Notes: generated from the letters alone by a model not told the origin. A stretch of 64,000 nucleotides of DNA from Xanthomonas sp. DAR 80977 (GCF_041240605.1 NZ_CP162487.1:2549001-2613000); one strand, 5' to 3'. Positions 15,062 through 24,489 are shown, counted from the stretch's first letter. Numbers and translations: made by a program.

Positions 15062-17115
15062 ACAACATCAAACCTCGGAGCGTCCCCTCCGTATCTGTTA
15101 CGTATGCGCGTAACGGTGCATCAACCAAGGCTAATGCGCTCGGTATGCGTCCGATGCAGGAGCGGGCCTATGACAAGCGGGGCGAGCAGTACCTGCTCAT
15201 CAAGTCGCCGCCCGCTTCGGGTAAGAGTCGCGCCCTGATGTTCGTGGCGCTCGACAAATTGCAGAACCAGGGCTTGAGGCAAGCCATCATCGTCGTGCCC
15301 GAGAAGTCCATCGGGGCCAGCTTCAACGATGAGCCGCTGTCAAAGTACGGCTTCTGGGCTGATTGGCACGTCGAGCCAAAGTGGAACTTGTGCAATGCGC
15401 CAGGCAACGACAACGGCGGTAAGGTCAAGTCCCTCGGCGCGTTCCTCGAAGGCGACGACAAGGTGCTGGTCTGCACGCACGCCACTTTCCGATTCGCGGT
15501 CGATGCCTATGGCATCGAGGCGTTCGACGACCGTCTGATCGCCGTCGATGAGTTTCATCACGTTTCGGCCAACCCCGACAACAAGCTGGGCACGCACCTG
15601 GGCCAGTTCATCGCGCGAGACAAGACGCACATCGTCGCCATGACCGGCTCCTACTTCCGGGGCGACGCGGAGGCCGTCCTCGCTCCGCACGACGAGTCGA
15701 AATTCGATACCGTTACCTACACCTACTACGAACAGCTCAACGGCTACGAGTACCTCAAGCAACTCGACATCGGCTATTTCTTCTACAGCGGGCCTTATGT
15801 CGATGACATTCTCAATGTCCTCGACCCTGTTGAGAAGACCATCATCCACATCCCCAACGTCAATTCGCGCGAAAGCACGAAGGACAAAATGCGCGAGGTG
15901 GAGCACATCATCGAGGCGCTGGGGGAGTGGCATGGCATCGACGCCACCACAGGGTTCCAGCTCGTTAAGCTCCCCGATGACCGCGTGTTGCGCATCGCTG
16001 ATCTGGTCGATGACGATGCCTCGAAGCGCGACCGAGTGTCCGCCGCGTTGAAAGACCCGGCTCAGAAGAACAATCGCGACCATGTGGACATCATCATCGC
16101 GCTGGGTATGGCGAAGGAAGGCTTCGACTGGATTTGGTGCGAACACGCGCTGACCGTGGGCTACCGTGCCAGCTTGACCGAGATCGTTCAGATCATTGGT
16201 CGTGCCACCCGAGATGCGCCTGGAAAGACTCGCGCGAGGTTCACCAACCTTATCGCCGAGCCGGACGCGACCGAGGAAGCGGTCACCGAGGCCATTAACG
16301 ATACGTTGAAGGCCATCGCGGCGAGTCTGCTGATGGAGCAGGTTCTCGCTCCGCGCTTCGAGTTCAAGCCCAAGAATCCCGACAGCGGCCCGACGCCAGG
16401 CTTTAATTATGGCGAGGGTGGCTATGACCCGGACCGCTGCAACATCGGTGTCAATGAGCAGACAGGGGCCTACCAGATCGAGATCAAGGGCCTCGCCGAA
16501 CCCAAGAGCAAAGAGGCAGCGCGCATCTGCCAGGAAGACTTGAACGAAGTGATCGCGGCTTTCGTGCAGGACAAGCACACCATCGAGCGTGGCTTGTTCG
16601 ACGAAGAGCTGGTTCCCGAGGAGCTCACGCAGGTTCGCATGGGCAAGATCATCAAGGACAAATATCCCGAGCTTGACGCTGAAGATCAGGAGGCGGTACG
16701 CCAGCACGCCATCGCCGCCCTCAACCTTACGCAGCAGGCCAAGCGGCTTGTCACCGAAGGCGAGAGCGACGGATCGCCCAACACCGCCCTGATCGATGGC
16801 GTGCGCCGCTTTGCGATGGACGTGCGCGAGCTGGACATTGACCTCATCGACCGCATCAACCCCTTTGGCGAAGCCTATGCCATCCTCGCCAAGACAATGA
16901 GCGAGGACAGCTTGAAGCAGGTCGCGGCGGCCATCTCGGCCAAACGCACCTCTATCACGCCTGAAGATGCCAAAGTGATCGCCAAGCGCGCGGTTGAGTT
17001 CAAACGCGAACGTGGGAGGGCTCCATCGGTTACCTCGCAGGACGCCTGGGAAAAGCACCTTGCCGAAGGTGCGGCCGCCTTCATGCGGTTCAGGGCGGAG
17101 GGACGCTATGAGTAA
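15058..17115 (+). CDS. DEAD/DEAH-box (SF2) helicase of a restriction/defence-like operon
   Basis: 685 residues with all main SF2 helicase signatures: Walker A SPPASGKSRA (~residue 45), motif II DEFHH (~165) in place of DEAH, motif III-like MTGSYFRG (~198), and motif VI QIIGRATRD (~380). The second RecA domain is followed by ~280 residues without a nuclease motif that I can name. Related proteins occur as restriction-type subunits next to methyltransferases. I chose ATG 15058 because it overlaps the upstream mini-ORF stop; ATG 14998 would add 20 unremarkable residues. It overlaps the GIY-YIG gene by 8 bp, so they are probably made together and may form a complex. Confidence 0.85.
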   Translation: MNNIKPRSVPSVSVTYARNGASTKANALGMRPMQERAYDKRGEQYLLIKSPPASGKSRALMFVALDKLQNQGLRQAIIVVPEKSIGASFNDEPLSKYGFWADWHVEPKWNLCNAPGNDNGGKVKSLGAFLEGDDKVLVCTHATFRFAVDAYGIEAFDDRLIAVDEFHHVSANPDNKLGTHLGQFIARDKTHIVAMTGSYFRGDAEAVLAPHDESKFDTVTYTYYEQLNGYEYLKQLDIGYFFYSGPYVDDILNVLDPVEKTIIHIPNVNSRESTKDKMREVEHIIEALGEWHGIDATTGFQLVKLPDDRVLRIADLVDDDASKRDRVSAALKDPAQKNNRDHVDIIIALGMAKEGFDWIWCEHALTVGYRASLTEIVQIIGRATRDAPGKTRARFTNLIAEPDATEEAVTEAINDTLKAIAASLLMEQVLAPRFEFKPKNPDSGPTPGFNYGEGGYDPDRCNIGVNEQTGAYQIEIKGLAEPKSKEAARICQEDLNEVIAAFVQDKHTIERGLFDEELVPEELTQVRMGKIIKDKYPELDAEDQEAVRQHAIAALNLTQQAKRLVTEGESDGSPNTALIDGVRRFAMDVRELDIDLIDRINPFGEAYAILAKTMSEDSLKQVAAAISAKRTSITPEDAKVIAKRAVEFKRERGRAPSVTSQDAWEKHLAEGAAAFMRFRAEGRYE

Positions 17116-18292
17116 CTCCGATCTTGACGACCTGGCGGCAGAGCTGGCCGAGTTCGCGCCGCCTGAGAAGAAAAATGGCCGCCCAGCCAGCGAGGAGCGT
17201 GTCATTGCCGGCTTCGAGGAAATCCAACGCTTCACAGAGCAGCACGGGCGTGCGCCTCAGCATGGCGAAGACCGCGACATATTCGAGCGCCTATATGCCG
17301 TGCGGCTCGACCGTCTACGCGCGCTACCGGATTGCCGCACCTTGATTGAGCCGCTGGACCATCAGGGCTTGCTTGCTGGGGCATCGACCGTTGCCGCTTC
17401 AGCGGACGAAACTATCGACATCGACGACCTGGCTGCCGAACTAGCGGATGTTGCCGGCGCGGACGACATCACGGTCTTGCGCCATGTCCGTACCAGCGCC
17501 GAAAAGCGCGCCGCCGAGGAGGTCGCGGATCGCAAGCCCTGCGAGGACTTCGAAACCTTCCGGCCCTTGTTCGAGCGCGTGCAAGCGGAAGTCAAGACCG
17601 GTATGCGCCAGTCCCAGCCCATCGAAGCGGGTCGCCGTGCGATTGAAGCCGGGGACTTTTTCGTTCTCGATGGCCTTACTCTCTACGTTGCCGAGGTCGG
17701 CGAGCCGTTGAAAACCACCGCCGGGGAGGTGGACCGCCGCCTGCGCCTCATCTTCTCCAACGGCACCGAAAGCAATTTGCTGCTGCGCTCGCTCCAGCGT
17801 GCGTTCTACAACGACCCTGCCGCGCGGCGGCTGGCCTCGCCCGAGAGCGGGCAACTCTCCTTTGGCGGCGAGCTTGAGGCGGATGATGTGGAAAGCGGCA
17901 CGATCTACGTCCTGCGCTCCCTGTCCGATCATCCCTACGTCGCCCAGCACCGCGACATCATCCACAAGATGGGCGTGACGGGCGGCAGGGTTGAAACGCG
18001 CATCGCCAACGCCGAGAACGAAGCGACATATCTGCTGGCAAAGGTCGAGGTCGTTGCGACCTACAAGCTCGCGGGGATCAATCGCATTCGGATGGAGAAC
18101 CTGTTCCACAGGCTGTTCGCGACCGCACGGTTGAACATCACTATCAATGACCGCTTCGGTCACCCCGTGCAGCCCGAGGAGTGGTTTCTTGTTCCGCTGT
18201 TCGTTATCGACGAGGCCGTCGCGCGCATCAAGGATGGCAGCATCACCGGCTACATCTACGATCCCAAGGCTGCGAAGCTGGTGAAGGCATAG
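17108..18292 (+). CDS. GIY-YIG (T5orf172-like) nuclease
   Basis: 394 residues. The N-terminal ~220 residues contain a conserved-looking segment (NGRPASEERVIAGFEEIQRF) that I cannot place, plus two acidic IDDLAAELAD repeats. The C-terminal part carries the nuclease signature: GTIYVLRS (~264), IIHKMGVTGG (the YIG-equivalent strand), the catalytic Arg in RVETRI, and the metal-binding Glu in RMENLFHRLF. This layout matches the T5orf172/MUG113 branch of GIY-YIG enzymes. It overlaps the helicase by 8 bp. Together they would make a DNA translocase plus cutter, the minimal restriction effector, with the methyltransferase next door as the expected self-protection. Confidence 0.8.
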   Translation: MSNSDLDDLAAELAEFAPPEKKNGRPASEERVIAGFEEIQRFTEQHGRAPQHGEDRDIFERLYAVRLDRLRALPDCRTLIEPLDHQGLLAGASTVAASADETIDIDDLAAELADVAGADDITVLRHVRTSAEKRAAEEVADRKPCEDFETFRPLFERVQAEVKTGMRQSQPIEAGRRAIEAGDFFVLDGLTLYVAEVGEPLKTTAGEVDRRLRLIFSNGTESNLLLRSLQRAFYNDPAARRLASPESGQLSFGGELEADDVESGTIYVLRSLSDHPYVAQHRDIIHKMGVTGGRVETRIANAENEATYLLAKVEVVATYKLAGINRIRMENLFHRLFATARLNITINDRFGHPVQPEEWFLVPLFVIDEAVARIKDGSITGYIYDPKAAKLVKA

Positions 18293-18315
18293 GGCAGTGC
18301 AAATGCATGAATAGC

Positions 18316-18332
18316 CCTGGCCGTAGGCCAGG
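18316..18332 (+). other. perfect 7-bp hairpin in the intergenic gap
   Basis: CCTGGCC-GTA-GGCCAGG lies between the nuclease gene and the small ORF. It has no T-run, so it is more likely an RNA processing or attenuation element than a terminator. It precedes the only gap (62 bp) in an otherwise overlapping gene chain. Confidence 0.4.
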
Positions 18333-18354
18333 ATGAACGCCAGGAGGAAGCAGC

Positions 18355-18588
18355 ATGACGAAGACTCATCAGGAAGAACAGGCTGAGCCGTTCTTCATCA
18401 CCGAGGAAGTCGAGGCCGAATTGATCGCGGCCGGCTACGAATTCGAACCGCCTGGCCACGCGAGGACCGCAAGCATCTCCGAGCTGTTCGGCTGGCGGCC
18501 TGGTGAGACGCTGTCGGAAGCCGTGAGCAGGCGCTTGGCGAGCACTGGCACAGCTAGCGAGTGCGAACCGCGAGGCAAAGGTCTATGA
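18355..18588 (+). CDS. small protein (77 aa) coupled to the ATPase gene
   Basis: Preceded by AGGAGGAAG, the best ribosome site in this operon. The protein is acidic (EVEAELIAAGYEFEPPG, then SISELFGWRPGETLSEAV) with no signal or membrane segment. The stop overlaps the ATPase ATG (ATGA). I do not recognise the family. Its position suggests a regulator or partner of the ATPase, perhaps an inhibitor that holds it off. Confidence 0.6.
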   Translation: MTKTHQEEQAEPFFITEEVEAELIAAGYEFEPPGHARTASISELFGWRPGETLSEAVSRRLASTGTASECEPRGKGL

Positions 18589-21191
18589 CGACGGAAGCAG
18601 AGGCGCTCGCCAACATCCTTGCGTGGTCTGCTGATAGTCCCGGCTGGCAGCGCGACGCACTGCGCCGACTTGCAACGCAAGCGGCTCTGGAGCCGGCCGA
18701 GATCGACGAGCTGGCTTCCATCTGCAAGGGCGACAATCCGGCGGTCCCGCTGGAAGCTGGGCACCTTCGCGGCCCGAACCGCGATCAGGGGGAAGTCTAT
18801 CTGCGGCAGGTGCATGGAGTCCGGCATGTCAACGCCCTGGCTCCCGACCAACGGCTGACACTCCACCGCGTCGGTTTGACGATCATCTATGGCGACAACG
18901 GATCGGGAAAATCCGGCTACGCGCGGATTCTCAAGAAGGTATGTCGCGCCCGTATGTCTGGCCGAGCCGAGGAAATCGCCCCCGACATCTATGACGCTGC
19001 GCCAGGCACGCCGAGCGCCACTATTGAATACGCGATCAGCGGCCAGAACCGCACTTGCGCTTGGCAGCTTGGTCAGGCTGCCGACAACGCGCTTTCAGGC
19101 ATCAGCGTGTTCGATTCCCGTACCGCGAACGTCCACGTGGACGATACGAATGACGTGGCTTACACGCCGTTTCCGCTCAAGCTGCTAGGTGCGCTGGCGC
19201 AGCTCTGCAAGTCGGTCAAGGATAAGCTGGCAGCCGAGATCGCGCAGATAAAGGCGCAAACGCCCGAAGCGATCAGGACCCCGGCATGCAGCCGGGACAC
19301 AGCGGTCGGCAAGCTCATGGCCCGAATCACCGCCAACACTGCGCCGGCGACGGTCGAAGCGTTGGCAGCGCTCACGCAAGCAGAGCAAGACCGATTGGCG
19401 CAGCTCACGGCGGACCTGGCAGGTGATCCGGCTCGCGCGGCGCGTCAGCTTGCGGCGATGAAGGCCAAGGTTGACGGGCACATTGCGCGCCTGGATCGGC
19501 TATTTGCTTCAATCAGCGACGATTCCGCCAATAACCTGCGCCGCCTTGCCGTTGATAGCGATGCCGCACGCCGGGCGGCAGAAGCTGCTTCCAGTGCGCT
19601 TTTCCGCGACGAACCGTTGCCGCAGATTGGGTCGGAGGTTTGGCAGGCGCTATGGGCCAGTGCCCGAGCATTTTCTGACGCGGAAGCCTATCCCGAACGG
19701 CGATTCCCCGTCACAGACCCCGGCAGCGTATGCGTGCTTTGCCAGCAGGAATTGACGCCCGTCGCCGCTGATCGGCTCAATCGCTTCGAGGCTTTTGTGC
19801 GCGACGACAGCCAGCAACGTGCCGACGCTGCGCGCGTCGCATACGACAGGGCGCTGGCAACGTTCAAGGGTGAGGCTGTTTCGTTGGCCGAGCTGGCGAA
19901 CATTGTGGCAACCGTCCGCGACGAACTGCGCCAGGATGCCTTGGCGATGGAGATCAGGGGCGCGACCCTTCGCGCCCTGTGGCGTCATCGCCAGATCAGG
20001 CGACGCCACGCAAATCCAAGCGCCGCTATTGACGTGCCCGTTACGGAATATTCGCGTCAGGCACTGGTCGATCAAGCAGCGGGCATCGAGACTCGGGCGA
20101 ACGCCCTTGCCGCGGAGGCTGGCTCTCCAGCTCGCGCCGCCTTGCTTACCGAAAAGGCCGAGCTTGTGGATCGGCAATGGCTTGGTGGCATCAAAGCCGA
20201 TGTTCTCGCCGAAATCGAACGACAGAAGAAAATCGCACTGCTTGAGACGGCCCAGCGGGACACTGCTACCAACCGCGTCACCACCAAGAGCACCGAGATC
20301 GCTCAGGCTTTGGTGACGGACGCGCTACGCGCGCAATTTGCTCGCGAGGTGGCGAGCTTCGAGATTGCTGGCCTCGCTGTGGAGCTTCGACAGCAAAACA
20401 GCGTTCAGGGCATCCCTCGCTTCAAGGTCGCACTTACACGGAAGCCCACGGCTGCGGTGGGACAGGTTTTGAGCGAGGGCGAGCATCGCTGTGTTGCCTT
20501 GGCCGCGTTCATGGCCGAACTCGCCACCACCGAAAACAAGTCTGGCATCGTCTTTGACGATCCCGTTTCCTCGCTCGACCACATGCACCGGGAGGCCGTA
20601 GCTAAACGCCTGGTTGCTGAGGCCGCTCATCGCCAGGTCATCGTCTTCACCCATGATCTTGCGTTTCTGTTCGAGCTGAACCGCGCGGCTGACGATGCGC
20701 AGCCAAAGCCGCCGGTTGCGATTAGCTCCATCAGCCGAGGTGCTGACAAGGCAGGCTTCTGCCGCAGCGAGCCGCCATTCAAAGCGCGTCGGGTCAGTGA
20801 CATCACCACAAGTCTGAGCAATCAGCTTGCCGGTGAACGCTACCATTTCGAGCAAGGCAATCAAGACGAGTGGCGAAAGTCCGTCAAATCCATCGCCGCG
20901 ACGTTGCGCGATACGTGGGAGATCGCGGTTGAAGAAGCTGTCGGGCACGTCATCCGGCGGCTGTCCAACGAAGTGAAGACGCCTGGCTTGGTCAAGCTGA
21001 CCGCGATCACGGTTCCCGACTGCGAGGCCATGCGTGACGGCTTTGGCCGCTGTTCCGAGCTGCTGCACAGCGCCGCCGCTGCGTTGAACCGCCCGCTGCC
21101 GAGGCCAGAGACACTGACAGCGGAGATTGATACCTTGGCGGCCTGGGCGGACAGCCTTCGGCAGCGTCAGGGCGCTGCGAGGTTGCCCTGA
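18585..21191 (+). CDS. SMC/Rad50-like ABC ATPase with a CxxC hook (RloC-like layout)
   Basis: 868 residues. Walker A GDNGSGKSG (~103-111) near the N-terminus; a long helical middle with a CVLCQQEL zinc-hook motif (Cys383, Cys386) at its apex; then the ABC signature LSEGEHR (~629), Walker B GIVFDDPVSSLD (~654-665) and the switch His in FTHDL (~690). This split-head, hook-in-the-middle design is that of Rad50 and of RloC, a phage-sensing tRNA anticodon nuclease. After the ATPase come ~175 residues (ending LLHSAAAALNRPLPRP, then a helical tail) which could be an effector domain, but I cannot match the RloC nuclease residues. It starts at ATG 18585, overlapping the small ORF. As the last gene of the island operon it is probably the damage or phage sensor. 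Confidence 0.8.
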   Translation: MTTEAEALANILAWSADSPGWQRDALRRLATQAALEPAEIDELASICKGDNPAVPLEAGHLRGPNRDQGEVYLRQVHGVRHVNALAPDQRLTLHRVGLTIIYGDNGSGKSGYARILKKVCRARMSGRAEEIAPDIYDAAPGTPSATIEYAISGQNRTCAWQLGQAADNALSGISVFDSRTANVHVDDTNDVAYTPFPLKLLGALAQLCKSVKDKLAAEIAQIKAQTPEAIRTPACSRDTAVGKLMARITANTAPATVEALAALTQAEQDRLAQLTADLAGDPARAARQLAAMKAKVDGHIARLDRLFASISDDSANNLRRLAVDSDAARRAAEAASSALFRDEPLPQIGSEVWQALWASARAFSDAEAYPERRFPVTDPGSVCVLCQQELTPVAADRLNRFEAFVRDDSQQRADAARVAYDRALATFKGEAVSLAELANIVATVRDELRQDALAMEIRGATLRALWRHRQIRRRHANPSAAIDVPVTEYSRQALVDQAAGIETRANALAAEAGSPARAALLTEKAELVDRQWLGGIKADVLAEIERQKKIALLETAQRDTATNRVTTKSTEIAQALVTDALRAQFAREVASFEIAGLAVELRQQNSVQGIPRFKVALTRKPTAAVGQVLSEGEHRCVALAAFMAELATTENKSGIVFDDPVSSLDHMHREAVAKRLVAEAAHRQVIVFTHDLAFLFELNRAADDAQPKPPVAISSISRGADKAGFCRSEPPFKARRVSDITTSLSNQLAGERYHFEQGNQDEWRKSVKSIAATLRDTWEIAVEEAVGHVIRRLSNEVKTPGLVKLTAITVPDCEAMRDGFGRCSELLHSAAAALNRPLPRPETLTAEIDTLAAWADSLRQRQGAARLP

Positions 21192-21404
21192 AGCCTTGGC
21201 GTCATCCAAGTGCTGTGGAGCTGAGCGTGGTATTGTTCATGGCACTTATAGAGATGCCTTTGGTAAGGCGTTGATTTATATGGTTGTTTTTTGACTATTT
21301 ATGATCGAGTGGGAGTGATACGGGGTCTTTTCTGGGGCACTCGAGTCGAAAAAGCTGAGGCGCCACGAGACTTGACGCAGCTTCTCGCCACGGACGCGCT
21401 GCCC

Positions 21405-22559
21405 TCAACTGGATGCAGCGCCAGACCGGCAGACCCGATTGCGTCCGTCTCGTTTGGCCCGATACAGCGCCATGTCGGCGCGCAAGACGGCTGCCTCGAA
21501 GCTGGGGTCGGCCGCATCCATTTCGGCAACACCCAGGCTGAGCGTGATCGTAAAACGCTGTTCGTCGACCGCGAAAGGCTGTGCCTCGACTCGCGATCGC
21601 AGACGCTCCGCCGATCTTTCCGCTTCGTCGATGCCGGTATTGGGCATGATGATCAGAAATTCCTCGCCGCCCCAGCGGACCGCCTTGTCACGCTTGCGCA
21701 GGTCGGTGGTCAGGCGTTCCGCAAGCGCAATCAGCACGGCATCGCCGGCCTCATGCCCCAGGCTGTCGTTGATGCGCTTGAAGTGATCGATGTCGCCGAC
21801 CAGGACGCTGCACGGCTCCCCCGACACTGTGCGCGAGTGGAGCCGCTCCAGGTACCGGCGGCCGCCACGTCGATTGGCCAGATTGGTCAACGGATCGCTC
21901 TCGGCCTGTTGCTGCAAGCCCAGATTGGCGCGCTCGCCGGCCATGGCGATGTAGCCGAAGTAGACCAGGATACTGCTGACTTGATCGAATATCAGTGGGA
22001 CGCGCCCGCTCTTGGTGATGTCCGCTGGCATCAGGCCCAATGGGATCAGGAAGGCCGGCACGATCAGCGCCAGAAAGTAGAAACCGAAGGCCAACGCAAC
22101 CACATATTGCGAGAGCAGGCGTCGGTCGGGGGCCGTCAGGATTTCGTAGAGCACCATGACTGCCTGCAAGGCAGCGACCAGGTAGATGAAAGGCAGCGTT
22201 ATCCGTTCGCTCACACCCGCAACGGCGGTGACGGTATAGAGCACGCTGGGCAGCAAGATCAGCAGGGGGAGCGCGCGAACGGGCACCGTCCGCCCGTAGA
22301 ACAGCCTTATCCCGCTCCATGATGCGGCCAGGCTGGAGAGGAACAAGATGTAGACCGCCAGTGCGATCAGCGGTGGCAGAAGCGGGCTGTCCTGGTATCC
22401 GAAACTCAGCAGCGACCCCGCGGTGGAGGTCAGCAGCGCGGCAATCCAGTGATACAGATAACGCTCTTTGGGCCGCCCCAATGCCGTGACCACGAAGATC
22501 ATCAGGAAGGCGGCACGGCCCATCGTGCTGCTGAAGTAGAGTGTTTCGATGTCGAGCAT
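21405..22559 (-). CDS. membrane-bound diguanylate cyclase (GGDEF)
   Basis: 384 residues. About six membrane helices (residues ~10-205) form a sensory module of the seven-helix type without a recognised ligand motif. The C-terminal GGDEF domain has the active-site RWGGEEF, DIDHFKRINDSLGH upstream, and an inhibitory I-site RKRD exactly five residues before GGEEF, so the enzyme should make c-di-GMP with product feedback. C-terminal SLGVAEM and ALYRAKRDGRNRV are also canonical. It is transcribed towards the mobile island and shares orientation with the ompW-like gene upstream. Confidence 0.9.
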   Translation of the reverse strand: MLDIETLYFSSTMGRAAFLMIFVVTALGRPKERYLYHWIAALLTSTAGSLLSFGYQDSPLLPPLIALAVYILFLSSLAASWSGIRLFYGRTVPVRALPLLILLPSVLYTVTAVAGVSERITLPFIYLVAALQAVMVLYEILTAPDRRLLSQYVVALAFGFYFLALIVPAFLIPLGLMPADITKSGRVPLIFDQVSSILVYFGYIAMAGERANLGLQQQAESDPLTNLANRRGGRRYLERLHSRTVSGEPCSVLVGDIDHFKRINDSLGHEAGDAVLIALAERLTTDLRKRDKAVRWGGEEFLIIMPNTGIDEAERSAERLRSRVEAQPFAVDEQRFTITLSLGVAEMDAADPSFEAAVLRADMALYRAKRDGRNRVCRSGAASS

Positions 22560-22630
22560 GACGACGGACTTCTCTGCGGAACAGGCCTAAAGGCCGAACC
22601 CCGGGATTGCGGCCGAGGAGTTGGTACGCG

Positions 22631-23299
22631 TCAAAACCGGTAGCCCACGCCGGCTGCCATCGCCACGGTGTCCAGATCGACAGTGGCGTTGATGCCATAT
22701 CCCTCGAAGCGGTAGGCTGGGCTGATCACGTAGCGCAGGCTCGCGCTGAAGAACCAGTGTTTCGCCATTCGATAATCGAACCCCAGGTTCAGTATTGCGC
22801 TGGAGATGTCTTGGACGTGGAAGACGGGAATCCCCGCCGCGGGTTTGACCTCGTGCTCCCATGCGTGGTTGACGCCCAACCCCAGATAAGGACTGAGCCG
22901 GTCATGGGGGCGAAAATGGTACTGGACGGTTAGCGAGACGGTGCCGCTCTCGATGGTGCCAACGTCGAAGTCACCGATGCGCGACTTCACGATGCGATAA
23001 TCCCGCGCGAAAACTCCGCCTTGGACCTCGACCGACCAGTGATCGGTGATGAAGTAGCTCACGTCCAGGCCTGGCACCAGCGCGCTGGGCGTGGTGATCT
23101 CACCGCCGATGTAGGAGATCTTCGAGTCGAGATTGACGGCAACGACTTCCAGCGCCATCGCACGGACCAGCCAATTGCCTTCCGTCGGTTCCGCAGCCAC
23201 GTCCGCTGCCACACACCGCGTTGGCATCAACATCGCAGCGATGGACGCCATCGCGCCGAATGCGAGATGCGCTGTCGGGCTTTGCAGCAGTTCATGCAT
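22631..23299 (-). CDS. OmpW-family outer-membrane beta-barrel protein
   Basis: 222 residues with a Sec signal peptide (cleavage near VAA before DVAAEPTEG) and an eight-strand barrel pattern. Diagnostic stretches are PGLDVSYFITDHWSVEVQGG, YHFRPHDRLSPYLGLGVNH and the final aromatic GYRF, all typical of OmpW. OmpW proteins form a narrow hydrophobic pore. It lies 71 bp upstream of the cyclase gene and may be co-transcribed. The start at 23299 is the one that keeps a complete signal peptide. Confidence 0.85.
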   Translation of the reverse strand: MHELLQSPTAHLAFGAMASIAAMLMPTRCVAADVAAEPTEGNWLVRAMALEVVAVNLDSKISYIGGEITTPSALVPGLDVSYFITDHWSVEVQGGVFARDYRIVKSRIGDFDVGTIESGTVSLTVQYHFRPHDRLSPYLGLGVNHAWEHEVKPAAGIPVFHVQDISSAILNLGFDYRMAKHWFFSASLRYVISPAYRFEGYGINATVDLDTVAMAAGVGYRF

Positions 23300-23900
23300 G
23301 ATGGGACGCTCTCCGCTCCTCCCGGATGGGAAGGGCTATGCGACGCTAATTGAACAGCGGCCGGCGCGGACGTAACTTTAGGGGCGGCACCCGTTCGCGC
23401 TGGCGCAGAGGGCGACTCGATTCAACAAACGGGGAAGGGGAGCGACATTGCCGCCTGCGTCGCCTTCCGAGGCCGACCTGGATCCCAATAAGATCCGACT
23501 GATCGGAGCTTTCCCTGCACGGCGCAAAAGATCGCGCTTGTTGAGCTGCCCATCCCGGTCGGAAATCTGCGCCGGCTTCTCGGGCAGGAGCCGAGCCGGT
23601 TTCGAATCCGCCGGCCTTGTGCTCGCAGTGCACGGCGCCCGGCCTTCAAAGGATTCGCCCAAGATCGGCATCTCCTGCGGCAGAAGATGTGCGGCGAAAG
23701 CCGCCGATGATGTCCCGGGTTTCGGCCGCTGCGGATCAGGCCATGACAGGCCCATCGGCCGAGGCGCCGTATGCCACGTGGCAGCGCGTCGTGGCGTTCA
23801 GATATTCGTACATCGCGATCCCAAGTGCTCAGCGCTCGAGGATCGCGTGGGCCATGCGCCAGCTGACGACACGCTCGAAGGAGCCGAGCGCCGATCTGAT
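23300..23900. other. 600-bp stretch without a convincing gene
   Basis: Open frames exist on both strands, but none has good codon structure or family features. On the minus strand near 23540 the fragment ISDRDGQLNKRDLL looks like a broken EF-hand loop, so the stretch may hold a decayed calcium-binding-protein gene. No terminator or promoter stands out. Confidence 0.35.
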
Positions 23901-24479
23901 TCAGCGCGCTGGCTTCTCGACATCGTTGCTCGACCGACTTGTCAGGATGGCGCTCGCCACAAGGCGCGAGAGATGATCCGCCCGTGGCGCGAACGAGGGC
24001 AGGTCGACGAGCCAGCCGAGCGCCGCCATCAGGCCGAACAGGTCGTCACCAGTCATGTCGGTGCGCGCCGTACCGTTGGCCTGAGCACGAAGCAATAGGC
24101 GCGCACTCGCCGAGTGCACTGCTGCGCATGAAGCATAAAGCGCGGAATCCGGGTTCGCGTGGGCGGTCGCCATCAGGGCGACAACGCCCCTGTAGCTTTG
24201 GGCGAAGGCCATCCATTCGCGAAACCAGGACACGAGCGCTTCGGCAGGTGAATTCGATGTTTCGAGTTCGGCTGCCTTCTGCGTCAGTTCGTCCAGATTC
24301 GTACACAGCAACGCTTCGAACAAGGCTTCCCGCGTCGGGAAATGGCGAAGCAGCGTGGCCAGCCCGACACCGGCCCGACGGGCGATATCGCGCATCGACG
24401 CGTCGGCGCCGTGCTCGGTGATGACCTCGCGCGCGACGATGAGGATGTGGCTGTAATTCTTTTTTGCGTCCGCTCGCAT
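23901..24479 (-). CDS. TetR/AcrR-family transcriptional repressor
   Basis: 192 residues. N-terminal HTH of TetR type (HGADASMRDIARRAGVGLAT then LLRHFPTREALFEALL), followed by an all-helical ligand/dimer domain (SWFREWMAFAQSYRG) of the kind in AcrR-like proteins annotated SbtR. It is divergent from the oxidoreductase gene at 24598, and the 118 bp between them hold a strong promoter overlapped by two palindromes, so it very likely represses that operon and itself. The inducer is unknown; the regulated genes suggest an electrophile or aldehyde. Confidence 0.88.
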   Translation of the reverse strand: MRADAKKNYSHILIVAREVITEHGADASMRDIARRAGVGLATLLRHFPTREALFEALLCTNLDELTQKAAELETSNSPAEALVSWFREWMAFAQSYRGVVALMATAHANPDSALYASCAAVHSASARLLLRAQANGTARTDMTGDDLFGLMAALGWLVDLPSFAPRADHLSRLVASAILTSRSSNDVEKPAR

Positions 24480-24489
24480 GGGGCATCCC

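Noticed and set aside
23700..23960. Possible AraC-like or HTH fragment on the plus strand (SRIAWAMRQLTTRSK)
   Set aside because: Only a loose resemblance, no start, and it overlaps the end of the well-supported TetR gene on the other strand.
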